Positions 53,530 to 62,414 of a DNA stretch of 64,000 bases are shown in pieces. This stretch comes from Gimesia alba (GTDB taxonomy: Bacteria > Planctomycetota > Planctomycetia > Planctomycetales > Planctomycetaceae): contig NZ_CP036269.1 of assembly GCF_007744675.1 (NCBI RefSeq), positions 5,063,546-5,127,545 on the forward strand, given 5' to 3'. Position 1 is the stretch's first letter, and every line of letters begins with the position of its first letter. Under the pieces are notes generated by a model. That model saw only the letters and a program-made list of their open reading frames with translations, did not search any database and was not told the origin of the DNA. The position numbers and the translations under genes are program-made.

Positions 53530-55266
53530 TTAGCGGAGTAGTCTACGAATATCCAAGGGACGGTTTGAGACTTTTTGAATGACCGCTTGTACTTTGGATT
53601 CCTCTTGTTCGAGGTTTGCAATGACGTCGGAATACTGGCGATTCAATGCTTGAACGAGTTGCTCCCGTTCCTGTCCCGCGAGTCGCTCAATCTGCTGAGC
53701 CATGTTCTGTTTTTGTTTCACTAATTGTGATTGGAACGCAAGCTTCAAACCCTGGGCGATTTTCTCTCCCAGTTCCGATTCCAGCCTGACTTCCGGTCGC
53801 TCATACGAACCGGAGCAATGCAGGGTCGCGGAAATAGTGTCAATCGACGCTAGTGTCTGCTGCACGATGCCCGCCATGACCTGATTCCCGGACTCAGATG
53901 TAGCGACTTCAAACCGAACCGGGCTCTGATTGAATTCAAGGCGGCATTGAAACTCACGCTCTCTTAACGTGACGTAAGATTTGCATTCGGTCTGGTCAGC
54001 AATTAAAGACAGTGACAGCTTGTCGGAATCTTCGAGCTTGATTTTTTTCTGGTGCGGCAATTGAAACAGAACGACAAACTCGTGTGTGGGATCCGCTTCA
54101 TAAAATTTGAGATCTCCGGCGAATTTGATCTCGGCGTCTGCTTCGACCTGGGCCTGGAGATGAATCGGTTGCCGGTACAGGGAAGGAGAGGATGAAAGCT
54201 CTTTGATCAGTCCGACGAAGGGATACTTCTGCTGATCGACGCGAGCGTTTCCGCTTAAGCGGATTTTCTTGAACAGAATCTTCGGCAGCTCTGTGTCTCG
54301 ACGAAAATCAATCCATTCGCCTTGCATCCGTTCCGGTTCCTGTTCGTCCCGTAGCGTTTTGACAGTTTCAAAAATCATGCCTGACCAACCGGAAATCTGT
54401 TCCAACTGCTGAGACAATTCCTCGCCGATCAATGCGTGCAAAATTTTCTGCGGGTCCGGTGAGACAGAATCCACCAGTTGATCGAGGTTCGCCAGATCCT
54501 GTTCCTTGGCCCGCTCAATTCGCAAATAATCCTGTTGTGCAATTTGAGGGAGAGCATTCAGTTCACTACGAATCTGCTTGCCTTCTCTGACCAGCAAGTC
54601 GACTCGCTCAGCCGACTCGGCATAGGTTTTGATTTTATCAATCGTCTTGCCATCCGCCGTCTTTACTTTGTTCTCGACGGAATCAATCTCCAATTTCACC
54701 TGCTTCAGACGCGTTTCATATTGGTCAAATCGCTGCTTCCATTCCTGCTGAATCGTCTTCGAAACACGCACGGTCTGCAGACGATTCGGGTCGAGCTGCT
54801 CGGCAGCCGAGTCTTTTAAAATACTCAGCCAGGATTTCCCTAACTCTTTTGATTTTTCACGAAAGCGACGGGAATCTAAAAAGAAACTGTTACCGGGATG
54901 ACTGGAATCATTCTCCGAAAGTTCATCGGTTGCTGTACGGGGCGTATCAAACTCCATCCCGGAGATGGTTGCTTCTTCAACAATCAGATTTCGGTGCAAC
55001 AGAGGTTTACCGGATAGTTTCAGTTCGACTTGATCGAAGGTCGCCAGATAGCTTTTATCCTTGCGGCTGGCAATCGCAATCGGGCCGGCCTTGATGGAAG
55101 GAGGAAAGAAGCCTGTCTGGAGGCTCACCATTTCTACTTTCGTACCGGTTAGCGATTCTCCCATCTGGACCAAGCCGGTCCGAATCAATGGATCAAAGGC
55201 GAAGGCAAAAAAGACCCAGAGAATGGCAGCCAGCGTAAATCGAGGGAGCAGGTAATTCCACTTCAT
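53530..55266 (-). CDS. TIGR03545-like AsmA-type membrane-anchored protein
   Basis: About 578 residues from the ATG at 55266 (KWNYLLPRFTLAAILWVFF), which overlaps the stop of the upstream gene in ATGA, so translation is coupled. One N-terminal membrane helix (about 10-28) is followed by an AsmA-like beta region (VEMVSLQTGFFPPSIKAGPI, LSGKPLLHRNLIVEEATISG), a long coiled coil (about 165-300), a second beta region and a C-terminal coiled coil. The family is known only as a partner of TIGR03546. AsmA-type proteins sit between inner and outer membranes and are linked to lipid transfer, so a role in envelope lipid traffic is possible but not shown. Confidence 0.75.
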   Translation of the reverse strand: MKWNYLLPRFTLAAILWVFFAFAFDPLIRTGLVQMGESLTGTKVEMVSLQTGFFPPSIKAGPIAIASRKDKSYLATFDQVELKLSGKPLLHRNLIVEEATISGMEFDTPRTATDELSENDSSHPGNSFFLDSRRFREKSKELGKSWLSILKDSAAEQLDPNRLQTVRVSKTIQQEWKQRFDQYETRLKQVKLEIDSVENKVKTADGKTIDKIKTYAESAERVDLLVREGKQIRSELNALPQIAQQDYLRIERAKEQDLANLDQLVDSVSPDPQKILHALIGEELSQQLEQISGWSGMIFETVKTLRDEQEPERMQGEWIDFRRDTELPKILFKKIRLSGNARVDQQKYPFVGLIKELSSSPSLYRQPIHLQAQVEADAEIKFAGDLKFYEADPTHEFVVLFQLPHQKKIKLEDSDKLSLSLIADQTECKSYVTLREREFQCRLEFNQSPVRFEVATSESGNQVMAGIVQQTLASIDTISATLHCSGSYERPEVRLESELGEKIAQGLKLAFQSQLVKQKQNMAQQIERLAGQEREQLVQALNRQYSDVIANLEQEESKVQAVIQKVSNRPLDIRRLLR

Positions 55267-55775
55267 GAGACTTCCCCGACAATCGTACCGACTTCCGTTC
55301 CCCAGAGTATTTTCACGATCCAATATTTTTTTAATTTCGCTGCCACCAGCGGCGTGTATTTTTCAAACTGAGGTTTTGAGAAATGAAACATCGGATAAAA
55401 CAGCAACAGTCCCAGAATCAGACTGCCCATCACGATGGTATTGTTGAAATCAGTCCAGGGTGCCAGGGGCAGTTCATAAACTGACTGCCAGAAATTCTGA
55501 AATGGGGATGCCAGCAGAACGCTACGACCGATCAGATGACTTAACGGATCGAACAGTAAAGAAAGCCAGGAGAACAGAATTGTCGACAGGGAAGCCGAGC
55601 AAAGATTGACTTTAGAACTGGCGAGAATGAACAGCAGAACTACCGCAATCAAATTCTCTTTAGGTACCAGACCAATGACCATTCCCATACTGAAGCCGAG
55701 GGCCAACTGCCGGGGAGAAGAGGCGCTACTGAGCGCACTCGCAAGAAATCGCAGAGATCGAAGCCAATAAGACAT
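55263..55775 (-). CDS. TIGR03546-like small membrane protein
   Basis: 170 residues with about four membrane helices (GFSMGMVIGLVPKENLIAVV, FILASSKVNLCSASLSTILF, a loop with LSLLFDPLSHLIGRSVLL, then IVMGSLILGLLLFYPMFHF). The layout and the SxxxG.VP..N motif resemble the DUF2062/TIGR03546 group. The stop TGA overlaps the ATG of the TIGR03545-like gene by four bases, and the family pair is conserved in several phyla, so they probably form one membrane complex. The function is unknown; the neighbour's AsmA-like fold suggests envelope work. Confidence 0.75.
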   Translation of the reverse strand: MSYWLRSLRFLASALSSASSPRQLALGFSMGMVIGLVPKENLIAVVLLFILASSKVNLCSASLSTILFSWLSLLFDPLSHLIGRSVLLASPFQNFWQSVYELPLAPWTDFNNTIVMGSLILGLLLFYPMFHFSKPQFEKYTPLVAAKLKKYWIVKILWGTEVGTIVGEVS

Positions 55776-55815
55776 GTTGAGGCGAACTCCGCTTTTAACC
55801 TGAAATTGAGGGATG

Positions 55816-55853
55816 AAAAAAAATTCTGCCCGCCTGATAAGGTCAGGCAGAAT
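55816..55853 (-). terminator. Terminator between crcB and the TIGR03546-like gene
   Basis: ATTCTGCC pairs with GGCAGAAT, with an inner CCTGA/TCAGG-type stem. On the leftward strand the stem runs into seven T. It lies about 175 bases after the crcB stop. Confidence 0.75.
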
Positions 55854-56026
55854 CCCCCCTGTTAGGATGTTTTATCGGCCCGTATAAACGTTCTCCTTAA
55901 TCGTTATAACCAGAAAATCTTAACATTCACAAATTCCCCATATGCCAGTACAGAATGTGCACCGGAATAAGAAAAGGGATCAGCAAAGTCTGATATCTGA
56001 AGCTTTTTGGAGGGAAATAACTCGAA

Positions 56027-56422
56027 TTACTTTTCGAGCCAGAACATGACCGAAGCCCAGCCCAACCAGACTGCAAAGAAGCCGACGACCAGATTTCCGG
56101 TGACATTGAACAGCGCGTGATGCAGTTCGGAATTCCTGAGCAAACTGACCGTTTCATGGCCGAAAGTCGAGAAGGTGGTCAGTGAACCCAGAAAACCGGA
56201 GATCAAAAATAGACTCGCATGCTCATGCACGGCCAATGAAGGATGCAGTTGTTTATGCGTGACGATCGCCATCAGAATTCCAATCAACAGACAACCGGTG
56301 GCATTCACGAGAAACGTTCCTGCCGGAAACCCCGGATATTTCCTCCACATGAATTCCGAGATGCTGTAGCGCGCGATGGCACCGACAAAGCCTCCTAACC
56401 CGACAGCCAGCAATTGTGACAC
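56027..56422 (-). CDS. crcB: CrcB/Fluc fluoride channel
   Basis: 131 residues with four membrane helices. The signatures are GGFVGAIARYSISE at the N-terminus, GTFLVNATGCLLIG (Asn lining the pore) and GFLGSLTTFSTFGHE (the Phe-box and Na+-binding region). CrcB exports fluoride as a dual-topology dimer and protects against fluoride. Only 49 bases separate it from the upstream gene, and no fluoride riboswitch is recognisable there. Only one copy is seen, fitting a homodimer. Confidence 0.93.
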   Translation of the reverse strand: MSQLLAVGLGGFVGAIARYSISEFMWRKYPGFPAGTFLVNATGCLLIGILMAIVTHKQLHPSLAVHEHASLFLISGFLGSLTTFSTFGHETVSLLRNSELHHALFNVTGNLVVGFFAVWLGWASVMFWLEK

Positions 56423-56471
56423 AAATCAGTCCTTTACTCAGTCATAATTGACGCGAAACGTGAGCAGCCTT

Positions 56472-57680
56472 TTATTTGGAAGAGATTTTCCAGAGATGTT
56501 TGTCACTACGAAGAAAGAGCGAGTTGTCTGCAATTGCCGGTGTTGCCAGAATCGTTTCTTTCAGATCGATTTCCCCGGTGAGTTCCCCCTTCTCTTCTCC
56601 TAATTGCACGACCTGCAATAACCCTTTTTCACTGACCAGATACAGATGATTGGCGGCGGCAATCGGTGTTGCACTGAAAGGGCCTTTTAAACGCAGTCTC
56701 CAGACGACATCGCCATTTTCCGGATTCGCACAGGTCAAAACCCCCGCGCGATTCACTGTATAGACCCGCTTTTGATAAAAGAGCGGACTGGCGGTAGAGG
56801 GAGACAGTTTCTGTTCCGACCAGAGTACTTTAGGAGGCTCGCTACTGGAACCGGGGGCCAACGCGGTCAATCCTTTAGAAGGAACATACAGCACATTATC
56901 CCCGACTGTGGTTGAGGGAATACGACCGGCGCCCTCTTCGTACTTCCAGGCGGTTTCGCCCGTTTCAGGATAGATGGCATCGACGCCATCATTCGACTGC
57001 AGCAATACCAACGTTTCGCCATCACCTGCTGCCTTCAGAATCGCGGGCGAAGTCCAGTTGGCGACGCGCGGACGTTTGATTTTCCAGCGGGCGATACCGG
57101 TTTTGACATCCAGGCCTGTTGTGAAGGAATCATCATCATTCTCGACGGGTACGATTAACGTTTCCCCGACGACAACGGGTGATGAAGCCATTCCCAGACT
57201 GTTACTGGCATTGGGGAAATCGTGAGACAGCCCACGAATCCAGAGTAGATTGCCATCCAGATCGAGGCACACGACGTCGTTACTGGAGAAGGTCGCAAAG
57301 ATTCGCTTACCATCGCTGGCCGGCGTCGGCGTTGCGACACACATTTTCGAATGGCACTGTGTACGCCCTGTCGCCCAGAACTGACGTTCCCAGAGACGTT
57401 TCCCTGTTTTGACATCAAAACACATGACGTGCAGCTGATCCTGCTTGAATCCCGTCGTACTGGTGATAAACACCTTATCGCCAACGATGATGGGACCTGA
57501 AGCCCCACGTCCTTCCAGGTCGGCAGTCCAGGCAATGCTTTCCTGATCCACTTTTGAAGGGGGTGCATCGGACGTGGCCACATTATTCGTTAACGGCCCG
57601 CGAAACTGAGGCCAGTCGGCTCCACAACACAAACCAACGGCGATCAGGGGCAGCAGTAATTTAAGAGATTCGTTTTTCAT
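56472..57680 (-). CDS. Secreted PQQ-like beta-propeller protein
   Basis: About 402 residues from the ATG at 57680, chosen for its AAGGATG site and a signal peptide (KNESLKLLLPLIAVGLCCGA, with a CCG that might be a lipobox); the open frame starts at 57713. DWPQFRGP begins a repeated seven- to eight-blade PQQ/WD-type propeller (VFITSTTGF, CFDVKTGKRLWE, VVWRLRLKGPFSATPIAA). Such proteins are very common in planctomycetes as putative quinoprotein dehydrogenases or scaffolds like BamB. No PQQ ligand residue can be assigned, so an enzymatic role is open. It lies upstream of crcB on the same strand. Confidence 0.8.
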   Translation of the reverse strand: MKNESLKLLLPLIAVGLCCGADWPQFRGPLTNNVATSDAPPSKVDQESIAWTADLEGRGASGPIIVGDKVFITSTTGFKQDQLHVMCFDVKTGKRLWERQFWATGRTQCHSKMCVATPTPASDGKRIFATFSSNDVVCLDLDGNLLWIRGLSHDFPNASNSLGMASSPVVVGETLIVPVENDDDSFTTGLDVKTGIARWKIKRPRVANWTSPAILKAAGDGETLVLLQSNDGVDAIYPETGETAWKYEEGAGRIPSTTVGDNVLYVPSKGLTALAPGSSSEPPKVLWSEQKLSPSTASPLFYQKRVYTVNRAGVLTCANPENGDVVWRLRLKGPFSATPIAAANHLYLVSEKGLLQVVQLGEEKGELTGEIDLKETILATPAIADNSLFLRSDKHLWKISSK

Positions 57681-57740
57681 CAGTTCATCCTTTTCAGGAA
57701 AGAAGCGTATCAAACTATGATTTGGGAATGAGAACGCACG

Positions 57741-58886
57741 TTACGGACTGAGTTGAGTGGTTGACTCGGGCTTTTGTGAAAGCACACCCGTTCCCGAAGG
57801 ACGCGCAATGCGGAGCTGAAACTGATAGCGCTGTGCCCAGCTTTCGGTTTGCTCGTTCTGACAGAGCTTGAGCAGGATCACATTCTTGCCGGGTTTAAAT
57901 GTCACAGGTACACTGTATTGATCCAGCACCATTCCGCGGTGATATTCGTTGCGGGCAAACAGTAACTTGCCGTTCACCCAAATTTTCCAGGCGTTGGGCG
58001 TGCCCAGACGAATCTCCAGCGATTGTTCTTCCGGGCTATAGAAATCAGCGGTGCAGTACATCACAGCCCCCTTGTAGGGAGAAATCGACTTGGCAATGTC
58101 AAAGATGCCATAATCGTCTTCGGTATTTACCGACTTCCATTCGACCTTACCCTCTTTCCCTTCGAACTTTGATGTGAGATCGATTTTTTCTTCTGGTGCG
58201 TAAACCGTGTCATAGCCTTTTTTGTCGCTATTATCGAACGGGCCGACAATCATCCAGTCAGACAGAAAACCAAAGTGTTTCTGCAGATCAATTTTCTGGC
58301 CCAGCGTTCGTAAGGGTTTCACAATGGCTTTGACCTGGTCATCATCGGTCGCACCACTGAGTGCCTGCTGATAGACTTTTTTGGCCTGATCCTTCTTGCT
58401 GGCTTTCTCCAGACTTTTGGCTTCGTCGATCAAGCGTTGCACAGCGTCGCGGCGGAGTGTGACACTGGGATCATTGATCATGCCGGGGATCAACCGATCT
58501 TCGGCTTTGGGATCAACTTTGATCAGAGTTTCATAAGCCAGACGTCGTGCCCGCGGATTCTTAGATTTGTCCAGAATGAATTTTTCCAGCTGGTCGACGG
58601 GAAGTTTGTTCTGCTTGATGGCGTTGGCCGCGATGGTTTCAAATGCACCACGCAGCCAGTTGACGGCCAGCGGATTGGCTCCTTCAAAGCTGTTCAGAAT
58701 CGGAATCAAAGCCGACGCGTCCGCCTGGGATAGTTGCTTCACAGCTTTGGAGGCAGCAAGATTTCCCTGACCTTCTTTTTGAACCAGTTTGATTTGGGCA
58801 ATGTCTTGCTTAACGTCATATGCCTGAAGTGTCGTCAGCGAACTGAAAAGGAACATGAGGCAGAGTAAAAAACGGCTTCGCTTCAT
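57741..58886 (-). CDS. Secreted HEAT-repeat protein with a beta-sandwich domain
   Basis: About 381 residues from the ATG at 58886, which has AGGAGA six bases upstream and gives a clean signal peptide (KRSRFLLCLMFLFSSLTTLQA); the open frame starts at 58991. Residues about 25-190 are HEAT-like helices (NPRARRLAYETLIKVDPKAE, PSVTLRRDAVQRLI). After 200 comes a beta domain starting FLSDWMIVGPFDN, with WKIWVNGKLLFA and LLKLCQNE, as in the jelly-roll sugar-binding domains fused to glycoside hydrolases. It is a partner-binding protein at the cell surface or periplasm. It is on the same strand as the PQQ propeller, 60 bases away, and perhaps co-transcribed with it. Confidence 0.75.
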   Translation of the reverse strand: MKRSRFLLCLMFLFSSLTTLQAYDVKQDIAQIKLVQKEGQGNLAASKAVKQLSQADASALIPILNSFEGANPLAVNWLRGAFETIAANAIKQNKLPVDQLEKFILDKSKNPRARRLAYETLIKVDPKAEDRLIPGMINDPSVTLRRDAVQRLIDEAKSLEKASKKDQAKKVYQQALSGATDDDQVKAIVKPLRTLGQKIDLQKHFGFLSDWMIVGPFDNSDKKGYDTVYAPEEKIDLTSKFEGKEGKVEWKSVNTEDDYGIFDIAKSISPYKGAVMYCTADFYSPEEQSLEIRLGTPNAWKIWVNGKLLFARNEYHRGMVLDQYSVPVTFKPGKNVILLKLCQNEQTESWAQRYQFQLRIARPSGTGVLSQKPESTTQLSP

Positions 58887-59180
58887 GGGAGTCTCCTGAG
58901 GTTCTTCGAAGTTATCAGAATGATCCTCTGAAGGCGGGAGGATCAGTGTGGAATCGAACGTCGTACGAGGTTGGATTGTACCAATCTGCAATCAGTACCG
59001 ACAAGTATGACAGGAAACTTATGAGTGATTCAAGTCTGGAAAATGAGATTGGGACGATGTTTAAATAAAATTAACTTCCTGTATATAACCAGTAAACGTT
59101 GGCTGAATCTTGTCTGTGATCTTGTTATAATTTTTGTCTGTTACCAGATAAACCGCTTTTGAGTCTTTGGATTTTCGTAG

Positions 59181-60203
59181 ATGTCGACAGTTTTAAAAGA
59201 AACCCTGGATCGATTACTTCAAGGCGAAAGCCTGGAGAGTGAGGCAGCGTACGAGGCGATCGCTTCCATCATGCGTGGTGAATGCAGCGAAGTGCAAATC
59301 GCGGCACTTTTGACGGCATTGCGGATGAAAGGGGAAACCTCTGACGAACTGGTCGGTGCAGCGCGGGCAATGCATGAACGGGCTCTAGCGATTCCCACTC
59401 AGACAACCGGATTGCTGGATACGTGTGGAACGGGAGGAGATCAACTCCATACGTTCAATATCAGTACCGCCGTCGCGATCGTAGCGGCCGCAGCCGGGAT
59501 TCCCGTCGCGAAGCACGGTAACCGGAGTGTCTCCAGTTCCAGTGGTTCTTCTGACGTGCTGGAAGCATTAGGGGTCCGACTCGACCTAACACCTGAACAA
59601 ATAGGTCAATGTCTGGAAACAACAGGAATTGGCTTCTGTTTTGCCCCCCTGTTACATTCGGCGATGAAGTATGTGGCCCCCGTGCGCCGGGAACTGGGAA
59701 TTCGCACCATCTTCAATTACCTCGGGCCTTTAACGAATCCAGCGAGTGCGGAATACCAGTTATTAGGTGCAAACTCGGGACAGGCGGCCGAAAAAATAGC
59801 TCAAGCCTTATTAAAATTAGGTCGAAAACATGCATTGGTTGTCTGTGGGAACGGAGAACTGGATGAGATCAGCCTCTGGGGAAAAACAACAGTTTATGAA
59901 ATTACCGGCTCCGAATTACGTCAATTTGAATGGACAGCCGCTGATTTCGGATTATCGGAATGTGACGTAAGTCAGTTAGTCGTCAAGTCCTCAGAGCAAA
60001 GTGCTCAGATCATTCTGGATGTCTTTCATGGTGAACAGGGAGCAGCACGCGATATGGTCGTGGCCAATGCCGCAGCTGCCTTATTGGCAGCGGAAAAGGC
60101 TTCAAATCTGGAGCAAGCTGTTCAAAAAGCCTCTGAATTGATCGATGCAGGAAAAGTATTCGAAAAACTCAAACATCTCATCGAGTTTACCAGTAAAATA
60201 TAA
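59181..60203 (+). CDS. trpD: Anthranilate phosphoribosyltransferase
   Basis: 340 residues, full length. DTCGTGGDQLHTFNISTAVA is the PRPP-binding loop, KHGNRSVSSSSGSSD the anthranilate/PRPP region and GNGELDEISLWGKTTV the metal-binding part. It joins anthranilate to PRPP in the second step of tryptophan synthesis. There is no other trp gene next to it. A TATAAT at 59126-59131 may be its -10 box, but no good -35 is seen. It ends 190 bases before the DUF2203 gene, which has its own promoter-like sequence. Confidence 0.95.
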   Translation: MSTVLKETLDRLLQGESLESEAAYEAIASIMRGECSEVQIAALLTALRMKGETSDELVGAARAMHERALAIPTQTTGLLDTCGTGGDQLHTFNISTAVAIVAAAAGIPVAKHGNRSVSSSSGSSDVLEALGVRLDLTPEQIGQCLETTGIGFCFAPLLHSAMKYVAPVRRELGIRTIFNYLGPLTNPASAEYQLLGANSGQAAEKIAQALLKLGRKHALVVCGNGELDEISLWGKTTVYEITGSELRQFEWTAADFGLSECDVSQLVVKSSEQSAQIILDVFHGEQGAARDMVVANAAAALLAAEKASNLEQAVQKASELIDAGKVFEKLKHLIEFTSKI

Positions 60204-60269
60204 GGAGAATGAATATTTAGGATTTCTGTCAGGTCATGGGAAAATACACGTCTCTTCGTTTGTGTTGAC

Positions 60270-60297
60270 TTGCCGAATCTGAACATCCTCTTATAAT
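60270..60297 (+). promoter_or_regulatory. Candidate sigma-70-type promoter of the DUF2203 gene
   Basis: TTGCCG at 60270 and TATAAT at 60292-60297 are 16 bases apart, about 96 bases before the ATG at 60394. The -10 is a perfect match. Confidence 0.45.
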
Positions 60298-60393
60298 TCT
60301 TCAAAACTATGACAATTCAAACAGGAACACTCAAAAGAGCAATCTCGCTACTTAAGTGATTGTTTTCTGTGATTAAGAAATAAAGGTCTCATC

Positions 60394-60867
60394 ATGAATG
60401 CTGAAGCACAACGCAAGCTGATTTTCACACCTGAAGAGGCCAATCTTCGTTTACCACTCGTGCAGGCGATCGTCAAAGACATCGTCGAGTTATATCAAAA
60501 CCTGCATGATCGCCAGGAACGCATCACCGAAATCAAACGCTTGCCTGGTGCGTCCGCCCGTGACGAAGAGTCTGCTTACAGCGAAGAACTGCTCCAGGCT
60601 GAGGTTGATATCGAAAACGATATGGAACAACTCAAAGCCTATGTCACCGAGTTGTTGGAACTGGGTGTCGAACTGGAAGACCCGGCTCTGGGCGTGGTGA
60701 ACTTCCCTGCCCTGCGTGATGGCAAAGAAATCTATCTTTGCTGGAAACTGGGAGAGGAAGAAGTATCTCACTGGCATACGCTGGACGAAGGCTTTTCCGA
60801 ACGACAGGTGCTGTTTGAAGAATCGTTAAATCATGATAACGAAAACAGCGATGAGCCACTGATGTAA
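60394..60867 (+). CDS. DUF2203 family protein
   Basis: 157 residues. The family pattern is clear: KLIFTPEEANLRLPLVQAIV at the N-terminus, a long helical middle (YSEELLQAEVDIENDMEQLK), then ELGVELEDPALGVVNFPALR and YLCWKLGEEEVSHWHTLDEG. DUF2203 is a small soluble family of unknown function found in many bacteria. The Trp/His-rich C-terminal part is the most conserved and may bind a ligand. It is followed at once by a short terminator. Confidence 0.85.
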   Translation: MNAEAQRKLIFTPEEANLRLPLVQAIVKDIVELYQNLHDRQERITEIKRLPGASARDEESAYSEELLQAEVDIENDMEQLKAYVTELLELGVELEDPALGVVNFPALRDGKEIYLCWKLGEEEVSHWHTLDEGFSERQVLFEESLNHDNENSDEPLM

Positions 60868-60871
60868 TCCG

Positions 60872-60888
60872 CGGCTTTTAGAAAGCCG
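60872..60888 (+). terminator. Hairpin after the DUF2203 gene
   Basis: CGGCTTT pairs with AAAGCCG around a three-base loop, five bases after the stop, followed by a T-rich stretch (GTTTTATTTTG) that overlaps the end of the convergent sulfatase gene. Confidence 0.65.
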
Positions 60889-60897
60889 GTACCCGTT

Positions 60898-62262
60898 TTA
60901 TTTTGTTGTTGCTTCGCGCTCCCACTCTTGATACGCCTGCGATAGTTCCGTCACGATCTGCGGGTACTTTGCGGCGACATTGTTCGTTTCGCCCAGATCC
61001 TGCTCAAGATCAAAAAGCATGAATGACTGTTTCGGTTTTGTTCGTAACAGTTTCCACTTGCCTCTGCGTACGGCGCTATAGTTGCGATACTGAAAAAAGA
61101 ACATGCGGGGCGTCGCGGTTTCTGGTGCTTCGAGTACGGGAAGCATATTCTGTCCATCCAGTTTCCGGTCGGTAGGAAGCGTGCCCCCTGTCAGTGAGAC
61201 CAACGTCGGCAGAATATCCAGGCTGATCAGCGGGGCGTCATTCACCGTTCCCGCTTTGATATGACTTGGATAGCGTACGATTGCAGGAACGCGAATTCCC
61301 CCTTCCCATAAGGTCACGCCTCCATCGCGCAACGGTTTATTACTGGCGACTTCCAGGCCCCGATCCTTGAGCATGAACGCGCCATTGTCCGAGTACCAGA
61401 TCACAATCGTATTTTCGCTGAGCCCGCTTTGTTCCAGCTGTTTCAGAACCCGACCGATGGCAGTATCGAGTGCAGTGACAACGGCGCGGTAGCGTTCCTG
61501 CGGATTTTTCGTTTGCGGCGAATAGCCGTAGGCGGCAAATGCACTATCGGGCGCTTGCCATTCATTCCCTTGTCCCGGCTGCTTATTCCGTTTGCTGGGA
61601 AAATGGGGGGCATTGAAGGGGAGGTAGATGAAAAATGGTCGCTGACGATTGGCGGCAATGAAGTTGCAAGCTTCGTCGGCGAATAAATCGGTTGAATACC
61701 CTTCCACGAAGACTTCTTTTAAGCCGCGCCACAAATCGTGCCGACCGGCGTAGTAATGATGATAATAGTCAATATTACCGGCTGCGAAACCGAAGAACTC
61801 ATCAAAGCCCCGCTCTGTCGGGCGACTGCCGGGTGAAAAACCGATATTCCATTTCCCAAAGCAAGCCGTGCGATAACCCTGTTTTTTCAGGTAACTCGGG
61901 ATCAGCAATTCACTCTGCCTCAAGCCATCCGCGTAATTTTCATCCGCGCTTAACTGGTGATTCAGTCCGATGCGTTGCGGATAGCGGCCGGTCATCAAGG
62001 TGGCCCGGGAAACCGTACATGTCGGCGAGGCGGTATAAAAATCGGTCAGTTTGACCCCCTGCTTTGCTAACTTGTCCAATTGCGGCGTCTTCATCACGGG
62101 ATTGCCGTAGCATCCCAGGTCGCCGTAACCCAGATTGTCGGCTGTGATCAGCAAAATATTCGGGCGTTGTCGTGTCTGCTTTTCTTTTGCAGAAATCGGA
62201 CTAAGAGAAAACAGAGCAAGCAAACAAACTACGACCAAGAAAGAAAACAGGCGGCGATACAT
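60898..62262 (-). CDS. Secreted sulfatase with an atypical active-site motif
   Basis: About 454 residues from the ATG at 62262, with AGAGGATC upstream; the open frame starts at 62286. Signal peptide about 1-25 (FSFLVVVCLLALFSLSPISA). The type I sulfatase fold is clear: NILLITADNLGYGDLGCYG (metal site), PTCTVSRATLMTGRYPQR (modified Cys near 82) and WYSDNGAFM (Asp and Asn of the metal site). Two motif changes stand out: DN replaces the usual DD, and the formylglycine signature reads C-T-V-S-R with Val where CxPxR has Pro. Planctomycetes carry many such sulfatases for algal polysaccharides. The maturation and activity of this member are uncertain. Confidence 0.85.
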   Translation of the reverse strand: MYRRLFSFLVVVCLLALFSLSPISAKEKQTRQRPNILLITADNLGYGDLGCYGNPVMKTPQLDKLAKQGVKLTDFYTASPTCTVSRATLMTGRYPQRIGLNHQLSADENYADGLRQSELLIPSYLKKQGYRTACFGKWNIGFSPGSRPTERGFDEFFGFAAGNIDYYHHYYAGRHDLWRGLKEVFVEGYSTDLFADEACNFIAANRQRPFFIYLPFNAPHFPSKRNKQPGQGNEWQAPDSAFAAYGYSPQTKNPQERYRAVVTALDTAIGRVLKQLEQSGLSENTIVIWYSDNGAFMLKDRGLEVASNKPLRDGGVTLWEGGIRVPAIVRYPSHIKAGTVNDAPLISLDILPTLVSLTGGTLPTDRKLDGQNMLPVLEAPETATPRMFFFQYRNYSAVRRGKWKLLRTKPKQSFMLFDLEQDLGETNNVAAKYPQIVTELSQAYQEWEREATTK

Positions 62263-62414
62263 TGAAGATCCTCTAATCAGTTGCAAGACAGGGCGTCATG
62301 ATTTTTCAGGAACGAGCAGCGAGCAAGACGTCTTTTCGTTCCTCTTCATCTGAACAATTTCAACGGCCGCTGTCAATCAAAGGGCTCTGATCGCAATTGC
62401 TTGAAACCACTTCG

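Noticed and set aside
56423..56471. Fluoride riboswitch before crcB
   Set aside because: Only 49 bases separate the genes and the crcB-motif consensus is not seen.
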